Assembly (NCBI GenBank): GCA_002150815.3
Contig: NDFF03000233.1
Location: 1-20,123 of the forward strand
Direction: 5' to 3'
Length of the DNA stretch: 20,123 bases
Origin: Grammothele lineata
Lineage: Eukaryota > Basidiomycota > Agaricomycetes > Polyporales > Polyporaceae
In this document: piece by piece, positions 9,301 through 16,336 of the stretch
Layout of the letters: each line of letters opens with the position of its first letter
Position numbering within the stretch: the stretch's first letter is position 1
The notes under the pieces: model-generated
What the model was told of the DNA's origin: nothing
What the model saw: the letters and a program-made list of their open reading frames with translations, nothing else
The model's database searches: none
Position numbers and translations under genes: made by a program

Positions 9301-11402
9301 CGCATGACATCCTCGATGTCAATCTCATGACCCGCATATAGCTGTACAAGAGGATGGTCTCTATCCGAAGGATTGAGCGTCACAAATAGCGTTGGTGTGC
9401 CAAGCGCAGTTATCAACCCTCGGATCTCGTTGCGCAGGGCCGTCTTGTACCCAGTCGATCCTGGTAAGTCGTGCGAGACAGCGTTCACTTGAGCCAGAAG
9501 CTTCATGATCGCTTTCTCCTCCGCACTCTCTGGATGATACCGAGGATTCCTTTCAAACTTGGCTGTCAACTCCTTCAATGCATCCACATTTACTGACAGC
9601 AGCTGTTCCACAACTCGCTCACGCCGTGAGGCGGGCACTCGAAATGCAGTGGACTCGTACACGGCCCGCTTCTGCCGAATATTGTAATACACGAACGCGA
9701 AGTCGGGATCATTTTTAAATGGTGAGCCATCCACCATTAACAGATACTTCAGCTGCTGTTCTAACGTCAATTTTCGGGTTCTACGAGGATCGTGGAATCC
9801 TCCGATTCCCCATGGGTCCAAATGGGGAAACAACCACGTCAGCAAAGACGGGTTCTCGAAGTCCGGTATGAAGCGGCTGCCTGCCTGTGATGCCAGGAAA
9901 TGGCCCCCTTGTAAGCAATGCTGCAACGCCTTCGCCTTCATCATTCTGTGACTCTGCATGTGGTCATCTGACTCCGTGTATCCGACATTCTCCATAAGCA
10001 GTTCATCGCCGACTTCGGGTGTGTCATCTCCCGGCACATAGCTGTCTACAGCAGCGGAGACAGCATCATTCGGCTGCAAGTGGCCGACCTCCATAGCACA
10101 TAGTATGCCCTCGTCCTCTGAGTCAGACGCTTCCGATCCAAACAAAGCATCCATATTGACCTGCGAAAAGCCCTGAAACCTTCCCGACGGTGCATAGTCC
10201 CCATTACGTCCAGTGAGAAACTGGATTATCGTCTGTACTCGCGACTTCCGAACGAGCACCGGCGAGAGATTCTTAATACTCTCCACTGTCGGCTTCGACT
10301 TTCCTACAAACACGGCACAGACTGTGTCGCGAATGACATCGGTCGATGGCGGCAGGTGCTCGTTGAGGTGCGTTGCATCCTGTGGATGAATCGCTACATT
10401 TCCTTTGAGATACCGCTGGGAACCCTCGGGGTCCCAACTGTACTGATAGTGCCCCTTAGTCTCGCTGAACCTGAACGAGATTTTGCTTGCACGCGCCCTC
10501 GACACCAGCATTCGTTCCACCTGCGTAGCCTCGCGGAACGCTGTCCCTACTGCATCCGGGAGCCGGTCATGCCCATAATAAAGCCAATTCGCGAGAGCGA
10601 ACCGAGGCATGAACCCTTTGCGAAGATCCCTTTCGCAATCAGTACACATTTTTATATCCGCCCTTGTGTCCGTCCGAGTGAGACCCTTCGGATGAAGAAT
10701 TGCTCCTCCATACGCGTCCCTATTGTATGATACAGGTAAAATCTCCTCCGGCAAGAGGTCATTGCGTAACAGGCTGAAGTTGACCTTCGCCGGTTTCACA
10801 AACAATATTTTCTGCATTGCAGTACCGCGACCACATACCGCGCAAACTGCGTCCATCAGTGCTGCCATAGACATGGCCTGCTCCCACTCCAGAATGATAG
10901 CCCGTCGAAGCTCCTCGGACGCAACGTCCAAGAACCCATAGCGATCCGACGATGCGTCCTCGCGGCCATCTGCTGGCCTGGGAGACTGCCCTTCTTCCAT
11001 GTCAACATCCCGCGACTGCGACGGGTCTCGCTCCGGCGGCGCGGGGCGCGGGCGACGGTTTTCCGTTCTCGGACCCAGTTCTGCAGGAGGCTCCCGACGA
11101 GGACTGCCCAGAATTTCGAAGACATACTCCGTGGAACAGCATTCCAGCCGACCACACTCATGCACTCGAAGACGATTCCATATCGTCTCGTACTTTGTAC
11201 GCGCCCCTATAGGCACACCATGACTACGCGCTATGCGCCTCAAATTCCCGACCTTCCAATAACCGAAGTTGTCTAACATCTGCGTCAGACTCGCACGTAC
11301 TATCAAGTCATGCTCTCCAATGCCTTCTCGGTCATCAAATGATCCACACGGGCCACTGGCCCTGAACCCGAATAGAGTATCCAGATGAGTTCGAGTAATC
11401 AT
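6345..11402 (-). CDS. Helitron RepHel protein, from N-terminal regions through Rep nuclease into the PIF1 helicase
   Basis: This replicative transposase nicks and transfers one DNA strand. The open frame begins upstream at 11933 without an ATG there; ATG 11402 (MITRTHLDTLF) is the first start near conserved-looking sequence, but the choice is tentative. In order: a SAP-like segment (NLRRIARSHGVPIGARTKY), a DUF6570-like Cys-containing region (CAVCGRG, MCTDCERDL, near 10.6-10.9 kb), a Helitron N-terminal domain, the HUH metal-binding motif GTLHCHMLIW (about 9090-9117), and the Rep tyrosine motif YYITDYITK (about 8505-8530). A long acidic then basic linker follows, then the PIF1 helicase with Walker A GVGGTGKT (about 6800-6825) and Walker B YLVIDEVSMI (about 6580-6610). 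It stops at TAG 6345-6347 right after the residues GVHL, inside the helicase. Motifs are visible directly; the enzyme role is family knowledge. Confidence 0.85.
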   Translation of the reverse strand: MITRTHLDTLFGFRASGPCGSFDDREGIGEHDLIVRASLTQMLDNFGYWKVGNLRRIARSHGVPIGARTKYETIWNRLRVHECGRLECCSTEYVFEILGSPRREPPAELGPRTENRRPRPAPPERDPSQSRDVDMEEGQSPRPADGREDASSDRYGFLDVASEELRRAIILEWEQAMSMAALMDAVCAVCGRGTAMQKILFVKPAKVNFSLLRNDLLPEEILPVSYNRDAYGGAILHPKGLTRTDTRADIKMCTDCERDLRKGFMPRFALANWLYYGHDRLPDAVGTAFREATQVERMLVSRARASKISFRFSETKGHYQYSWDPEGSQRYLKGNVAIHPQDATHLNEHLPPSTDVIRDTVCAVFVGKSKPTVESIKNLSPVLVRKSRVQTIIQFLTGRNGDYAPSGRFQGFSQVNMDALFGSEASDSEDEGILCAMEVGHLQPNDAVSAAVDSYVPGDDTPEVGDELLMENVGYTESDDHMQSHRMMKAKALQHCLQGGHFLASQAGSRFIPDFENPSLLTWLFPHLDPWGIGGFHDPRRTRKLTLEQQLKYLLMVDGSPFKNDPDFAFVYYNIRQKRAVYESTAFRVPASRRERVVEQLLSVNVDALKELTAKFERNPRYHPESAEEKAIMKLLAQVNAVSHDLPGSTGYKTALRNEIRGLITALGTPTLFVTLNPSDRDHPLVQLYAGHEIDIEDVMRGEELSRWERTVLAAKNPSACARFFHKMITTFIDVVLRYGRPGRGLFGVCRGYYGTVEAQGRGTLHCHMLIWLDGHPSPQKLRDEMVADDDYRERMFRWLESVIKCEMPGTTEVVLEQPGQPLPRPTRAQDGGGPHPGAIPAPSITGFGRQEDFEAAFDHFVSALVKEYNWHEHKKTCFKYAPRGAIPDDNESKDALCRMRIDGSTHPVTRLDDESMGIILRRLHPRIASYNDLVIFLMKCNMDIKFIGSGEAAKALLYYITDYITKASLPAHVGLGALTYAIQRTNEAFPSMTGVNERVTRSALTTTVNRMISRQEISHQQVMSYLVGGGDVYTSHKYRVLHWGSFDRLFTLASGGPRDTVPLTHEVTTSLEEREIEGDEDRLDSSDEDVHVGEEADESAPVEEEESFLLRLEDGSMSASNQQQDYVYRSKDAPFDGLCLYEFVGTVEKETLARNANRVRQRRGAPTQDVHISEGYDGVEHDNDGDGEMEGQSRANRGGRLPLPRGLFSSRLHTQYDTHLLRLRAEPVVPVILGDRVPRSDRSAEEKEAWARMMLILFVPWRRPEDLRGPTESWLEAFERHERTISSAHKQVIANMNVLSECKDVRDVFSAMRRAEALAFLRSGVGDVDEGAHTGRDVVEDEEFELFDDDLGPDGYDDPNELRLSEKSLDDVIGSRARELLDGCYRREPRERRNVREAGPVDESARLMEEDDESVLAQHSSIMRQLRQIRRPRYDVAPVPQRQPPRRQRRRIEENITRRQLSLERLGDAESESETHDYRNNIPGAIDRVVREMQLSDNEEQERAFRIVGNHVNDGDTAEQLLMYIAGVGGTGKTHVVKAILRLFELLGRSREILVGAPTGAAALNIDGYTIHALTMMNQGNRRGKLEELKTLWMPVKYLVIDEVSMIGAKFLSQISKRIQMAKAEDRTTGDVPFGGVNVIFTGDFAQLKPVRAASLYSYQLLNDPGLNEARNSSGTEALFGVHL

Positions 11403-11933
11403 ACGTGGAGAGGGTGCAAGCTCCGTTCCACGCCGTACAAAGAACACCGCCTGCAGACCACTTTCCCCGTCTGATGGGGGAGCACCATTGGCATACACAA
11501 AAGATAATACATTGCATATCACCAATCGCATACACAGCCGCACATACATGGCCAGGCCCGCCATACATGTAGATGACAGCCATTCGACCAGTAGCCGTAC
11601 GGATACACGGATACGATGCACCACCGGCCATAGTTGTGTCCCAGTGAACCACGCCCAGGATGGAACGCGGACACCAACGATCGTACGCGCAACCCAGCAC
11701 GTAACGAGGGGGGAGCCAACAACCATCCGTATGCCCGTCATGTACACCGCGTCAATGTGAGGTACCGATATACGTGAGATAAACCCCGAGCATATTAGAC
11801 GTGTCCTACACACATGACGCAACAGCGACGTACCAGGAAAACCCAGGCCGTCCACATGGACATCGTGCAAGGATGGCGCTACTGAGTAACAATCAACGTT
11901 CAGCGCAAAATGCCAGGAACGCAGCCATGACAC

Positions 11934-12300
11934 TCACATTGATTCTGCTCCACATGGCTAGCGGGAGGCGGGTTGTTTATAGGCAGAGGCGTTCCTACAA
12001 AACGCTATGAGTACTGGCCAAACAACGCAGCTGTGCACGCACCGGACGTCGCACTCGATGCCATAGTGCACTAATGGATGCGCGCAGCGACACTTCAGAG
12101 TGAGACGCAGACGAAGAGCGCAGAGACAGTACAGAGAACAGGAGGGAGAGCGTGGAGGGAGGGAGAAGAGAGCAGAGGAGTGATTCGCGCAGAGAGCAGA
12201 GGATATAAGGCATACGGAATCCAACCGGAACCAAAGCCATGATCACAATCCCACGGACCGTGGGTTCCGTGCACGTGTTCCTGACCATGCGGTCATTGTT
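11934..12300 (-). promoter_or_regulatory. Pyrimidine-rich (CT) tract, likely promoter region of the Helitron gene
   Basis: From about 12096 to 12205 the plus strand is strongly GA-rich, so the minus strand, which carries the Helitron gene, is CT-rich. CT-rich stretches commonly lie just upstream of fungal transcription starts. A TATATCC-like sequence on the minus strand lies at 12201-12210. The tract contains a short direct repeat built on AGAGAGCAGAGGA. Close by, at 12250-12264, is a perfect 7-bp inverted repeat with a one-base centre (CCCACGGACCGTGGG). A promoter role is inferred from composition and position only; the 5' terminus of the Helitron may lie in or beyond this region. Confidence 0.35.
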
Positions 12301-13333
12301 GTGCAGCATTTGTGCTTTGTGACCATTGTGACATCACGTGGGCGTGAGTGTTACAGTCACTTGCGGGGCGTGATTCTGCCGTCTAAGACCTGGTCCTACA
12401 TTCGTAGTCCAGGAACAGTAGTGATACGGACCCATGTAATAGTTAGGCTGTAGATCGCGCCCAACATTAGCGGCGGAGCATCATGCGGCGCACCATAAGT
12501 ACATTAAAATCATGAGGGATTATGATACTTAGTCTACTGACTACTGGTAAGTGTACTGATGATTCGGAACAAGCTGATGTCTACCCGACCGTGTCTGACC
12601 GTAAGTATCGATATTGACTGAAGTAATGAGACTGGACAGGCCTGTTAGAACTGGGTTGACACGGTGTCCTAACCCACGAGACCTGCCCTAAACACGATGA
12701 CGTCATCAGCGAGCATGTCGTTGTCCTAGGCGTTTATTTGGTTCGGCGTTTTCGACAACCCGCGCCGATCTCACTTCGTTTGATTCATCCACCCTGAGTT
12801 CACTAGAACGTAGATATCGGCTATGCGGAAGTCGCTTTGACGCTATATCTTTGCTAGCGACACTTTGTTATAGAATCCTCGAAGAATGCGCTCAAACACG
12901 TCATTGACTCTCATGTCGCTATCAATAGCATTGCACTAGGATCAAATCCACGGACCTCAGGATCATAACCAGGGCGCGATTCACAGCAAATACAGTTACG
13001 TCGCTCTTCTATCCTCGCTCGATGTGCCTCTCGTTGGTGCTTCCAGCGGGTAGGAATCTGATTCGGTACTAGTAGGCGAGTCAACCATTCAGCTGTCGGT
13101 TTTGCGCCGCATTTCTGACCTTAGGCTCCATTGCAGCGTGCAGTGCGCCACATGCAATCATGAACTAACTGCCACGGTTCTCTCATCATTACTCACCTCG
13201 GTGACTCCCTACCACTCTACAGAGGCAGACTACTCGTCATGCTATGCTGTTGCCGTCGCCAGCAGCTGACGACGCTCTACTACTTGGCACCTGGACCTCT
13301 GCTTCGACCTGCAGAACAGCGACCGTGTACCGG
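12301..13333. other. Long stretch without a recognisable gene
   Basis: No open frame of useful length or family resemblance is seen on either strand. A tRNA-like B-box/anticodon-arm resemblance on the minus strand near 12936-12985 lacks a foldable partner and is not called. The stretch probably includes the 5' flank of the Helitron and the promoter region of the DUF3237 gene to its right. Confidence 0.45.
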
Positions 13334-13340
13334 TATATAA
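13334..13340 (+). promoter_or_regulatory. TATA box of the DUF3237 gene
   Basis: TATATAA lies 68 bases before the ATG at 13408, followed by GC-rich leader sequence. Motif and spacing fit a fungal core promoter. Confidence 0.5.
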
Positions 13341-13407
13341 GCACGGCCCGCCCATCCATACGGCTCAAGCAGGACCCCCCTCGTATCTCAGCCAAGAGTT
13401 TCTCGAC

Positions 13408-14140
13408 ATGCGCTTCATTTTCCTCCGCACGACGGCCTTTCTCGCGATCGCGTATTTCTCTCCGTCCAATGCGCAAGCCAACTCCAGCTCGCCGCTCACG
13501 CCGGCTCCCATACCCCAGTTCGAGACGCTCTTGTTTGGGACAGTTCTCCAATCTGGGGAGAACGACTTCACACAAGCTCCTCTCGGAACTCGCGTCCACA
13601 TCCCGACATCTGGGTGAGTTCACGCGTCATGCGCGCGCATTGACTGTGCTCCTCCGTACTGAGTCGGTTCTTTCATGTGACCACGGCTTATTTAGCGGAA
13701 GCCTCCTCGATCCTAACGGCACTCTCGTTGCCGACCTTTTCCCGGGCGCAGACAATGGCATCATTGCTCAGGACGGAATCTTTTACCTTGATGGCATTTT
13801 AAATGCTCGCTGGGTTGCGGACCAGAGGAACGCATACCTAAGTTTCACCGGCGTTGGGTACGCGAAACCTTTCTATGAGGTTTATTCCGTGTATCACTAT
13901 GCTGATCTGCCCTCTCTCAGGACCGTTTTGGATACGACTCTATCCTTCCTGTATATATCGCATTCTACCCTCATGCATCCGTTGGCGGATCACTGACCAG
14001 ACGGTCTTTACAGGCACCTCGAGACCGACTCTCCCCAGTTCTCCGATCTCAACGGTCGCTTCCTTATAGCGAATGTCTCCTTTCCTCAGGGGCAGAACGC
14101 CAGCGCTCTTCTCACCATCTATGGTGCTGTGCAGGGTTAG
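13408..14140 (+). CDS. Secreted DUF3237-family protein, four exons
   Basis: Exons 13408-13613, 13696-13857, 13921-13950 and 14014-14140 splice to 174 residues; introns are 82, 63 and 63 nt, and the last carries a CTGAC branch motif. All phases agree and the last exon ends TAG. Residues 1 to about 24 form a signal peptide (Arg at 2 and 7, hydrophobic core, small residues before NAQA). The mature part follows the DUF3237 (UPF0311) pattern: a start like FETLLFGTVLQSGEN, APLGTRVHIPTSGGSL, then DNGIIAQDGIFYLDGILNAR, then a T-rich bridge, HLETDSPQFSDLNGRFLIAN, and a final beta strand LLTIYGAV. The 30-nt third exon is supported because only this splicing restores the family pattern. The family's biochemical function is not established; bacterial members usually lack a signal peptide. 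Secretion is inferred. Confidence 0.75.
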
Positions 14141-14490
14141 CGCAAGCAGCTTTGAGCCAGTCATGTACGCAATCATGATAGAGGGGGTTAATGAGGACGT
14201 AACGTGTTTGTTTTCAACGCGAGGTTATAGCCGCATTACCAGAAGACATCTTTCAAGTTTTATGGAGGAATTAGTGTACGTATGTTTGGCTATCTAGGCG
14301 TAGTAGCCGGTACGTAGCCCCATTGTCGTCCGCCTTATTGTCCCCATCCACAAACAAATCTCCGCACGTGAAACTGTGAGCCAAACATTGAAGACGGGCT
14401 GAACGGCGCCTGATCGGCTGTTCAAATTGCCCGGTATTGAATGAACCGCCTTTCAAGGGCTCGTGGACAATAAGGTGTTGTTGCATCACA
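14141..14490. other. Intergenic region between two tandem plus-strand genes
   Basis: This holds the 3' flank of the DUF3237 gene and the distal promoter of the next gene. A minus-strand frame of about 104 codons (from ATG near 14585 to 14271) crosses it but has no recognisable motif or splice context, so it is not called. Confidence 0.4.
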
Positions 14491-14497
14491 TATAAAA
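14491..14497 (+). promoter_or_regulatory. TATA-like element upstream of the 14635 gene
   Basis: TATAAAA lies 144 bases before the chosen ATG at 14635. The spacing is long but acceptable for a fungal gene with a leader. Assigned on motif alone. Confidence 0.3.
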
Positions 14498-14634
14498 CTC
14501 GCTGGACGTTCTCAGCTGAGTTCGGAATTCCCGCACTTCCTTTCCAAAGCTTTCCACCTGCCCACGTGTAACCTTGTCCCTTCATCCGTTCACTGCGCAA
14601 GTGGTCTGAACACCGCCGTCGCCATCCCTAATCA

Positions 14635-15645
14635 ATGCCTCCCACAGCGAGTTCGAAGTCGGAACGGGTGACACGCGGCCATGTCAATGCCAGAGTCAGT
14701 TGATTCTTTGGCTAGCCTCCCTTAAATCCAGCGTTCGTCCCACTCACAAACCCTAGGTCCCACCCCGGTCTCATCCGTATGCTACCTCGCGATCGGCCTC
14801 TCGGCGCTCCACAGTGGTGACGGTTTCGTCCGTCACCCCCGCGCCCTCCCATGCAGTCCATTCGCGCCCTACCAACTCTTTACACTCGGGTGCGGGGCTG
14901 ACATCTCCTTCCACTGCCGCTTCAAGTTCTAGACCCTCCAATACTCCCGTCACGGTCCGCGATCGATGCCTCCTGTCTATCCGGAAGTGGTGGCCTGATT
15001 ACATTGATTCGTCCAATTTCGAAACCATGACCCTTGCCTGTTGGTTCGATCGACCCGATAATTGGACGCAGGCTGATGTGCAGAGGCACCTGCGCAGATG
15101 CACAGTGGACGGTTTTAGTGACAAGCAGGTCGAAAAGCGCTTGGGCGAATATCTCGTTCAGGTAATGGAAGCAGTCGGGGTGAGTGTGCTTCCACTTGTA
15201 CGAGCCTTATTCGTAGCTCAACCTTCCCGTGCTCCAGGAAAAACCTCTCCCAACGTCACCGGGGGTTCATACTCATAAGATCAACAATAGCGACTACTCG
15301 CTCCGCCTCTTCCCTGGACCATACAGCCTCAGACAGTGGTCCATGGACTTCATTCGCACCGAGACAGGCGAGGCGGTCAACTCCCCCTTCAAGTTTACGC
15401 TGTGGACCGTCTCCCCCGTCGGCGGTCTCGAACAGGTCTTCTCGCTCGAGCGGAACTTCGGCCTGGCTCAACACCAAATTCCCCGCGGTAGTGAGAAGTT
15501 CATGCTCGTAGATGGGCAGACGTGCGTCCTCGTGCGTCCCGGTATGAAGCGTGTGCGGTTCACGGTGCCGACTCGCAGTAGAGCACAGGCACCGGATCCA
15601 TTCGTAGATGTTCTCCCCTTCCCCGCTGCTGTACTTCAGGAGTAG
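14635..15645 (+). CDS. Unrecognised protein of about 296 residues, three exons
   Basis: Exons 14635-14694, 14757-15179 and 15238-15645 (TAG) join in phase. Intron 1 (62 nt) is GTCAGT..CCTAG with a CTCAC branch; intron 2 (58 nt) is GTGAGT..CTCCAG. A GTAATG donor about 20 bases earlier is also in phase and would remove seven residues. The N-terminal third is rich in Ser, Thr, Pro and Arg, and probably disordered. A folded-looking part follows: WWPDYIDSSNFETMTLACWF, then QADVQRHLRRCTVDGFSDKQ, then a beta-rich C-terminal half with SLRLFPGPYSLRQWSMDFIR, LEQVFSLERNFGLAQHQIP and CVLVRPGMKRVRFTVP. There is no signal peptide or membrane segment. I know no family for it; it may be basidiomycete-specific. 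Good splice signals and uniform coding character make the gene credible, although the short first exon is less certain. Confidence 0.6.
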
Positions 15646-16336
15646 CTACCACGGACATTCAACTTGTCGGCTTGCTTGTACTATCTGTAGTTGATCATGA
15701 CTTTGTGTGTTGTTCTCCCCGTGCGCGGTTTTTATGAGTACGGCTCTGGCCACGTTCACGAATCACTGGGCTACAGTGCTCGTTGCTCAGAACTCGCAAG
15801 GGAGTCATCGGTCAGTCGCGCGCCGCGACGTGAAGGAATATTGTGCAGGGCGCGGACACACTGCTCTTGGCAAAGTTGCTCACGCGTCAGTCGCGCGTCG
15901 CGCGCGACCGAGGTGTGAACCACTGGGATTGGGGATGCTCTGGGAAGCAACTCAAAGAATCTCCTCTTACAACCGAACATCCAGCATGAGCGTTGAAACG
16001 TTGAAAAGTGATTCATGCGGTGGAGTTAGGTGAACGCCGTACACCCCCGAGACACTTTCAGGTATCGATCAGTTGAATCATGGTGATGTATGTCTCATAA
16101 GGCTCTGTTCCGTTTTAAGAGCCACCAACTGTAAAACGTAAAGGTGCACCCATTGGATTGAAAGCTTGAACCCACACTATCCTTCCGTGTCATCAGCAAG
16201 AGAACGACGACATCAGGTAGTTCGTGCGACACTGCTGAATCGATCACAAGTACCTTTTCCCAATAAATACAGATGTCCATTAGACTTCTCGCCTGCCTCA
16301 CAGAGGATCGAACGTACACGCCTGTTCGCGACGGGA
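15646..16336. other. Intergenic region between convergent genes, with a diverged GC-rich direct repeat
   Basis: The two flanking genes end toward each other here, so the stretch should contain both 3' untranslated regions. No coding sequence is supported. The 12-mer GTCAGTCGCGCG occurs at 15811-15822 and again at 15886-15897, each preceded by GTTGCTCA (15783 and 15875), which suggests an old duplication of about 50-90 bases. CG-rich alternating sequence follows the second copy. Confidence 0.45.

Larger units (their letters stand above)
5358..11933 (-). mobile_element. Helitron (rolling-circle DNA transposon), coding part; termini not identified
   Basis: The stretch holds one very long minus-strand reading frame with the two enzymes that define Helitrons: an HUH-type Rep nuclease and a PIF1-family helicase. 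Coordinates given are only those of the continuous open frame, which is interrupted once by TAG at 6345-6347. Helitrons are expected to start with TC and end with CTRR just after a GC-rich hairpin, inserted between A and T. I looked for such ends at about 5066-5357 (3' side) and about 11900-13000 (5' side) and could not name a convincing pair, so the true element is probably longer on both sides. It may be non-autonomous because of the stop codon. Confidence 0.85.

Noticed and set aside
11403..11933. N-terminal extension of the Helitron frame upstream of ATG 11402
   Set aside because: The frame is open, but its translation (many Arg, Val, Cys, Trp, no pattern) looks non-coding and there is no ATG at its beginning. 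Kept only as part of the mobile element span.
12936..12985. tRNA-like sequence on the minus strand, with a GATCCTGAGGTCC-type arm and a degenerate B box
   Set aside because: The anticodon stem does not pair, no A box or acceptor stem partner is visible, and the T-loop is altered. At most a decayed tRNA or SINE head.
13237..13623. Minus-strand 128-codon frame overlapping the DUF3237 first exon
   Set aside because: It is the antisense shadow of a signal-peptide exon with strong family support on the plus strand.
13244..13996. Plus-strand 250-codon continuous frame overlapping the DUF3237 gene
   Set aside because: It reads through introns; the family pattern appears only after splicing from ATG 13408.
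14271..14585. Minus-strand open frame of about 104 codons between two plus-strand genes
   Set aside because: No domain pattern, splice context or promoter, and it overlaps the upstream region and TATA-like element of the plus-strand gene at 14635.
16295..16325. GTTCGATCC on the minus strand resembling a tRNA B box
   Set aside because: No A box, stem pairing or acceptor arm surrounds it, and it lies just after the USO1 stop codon.
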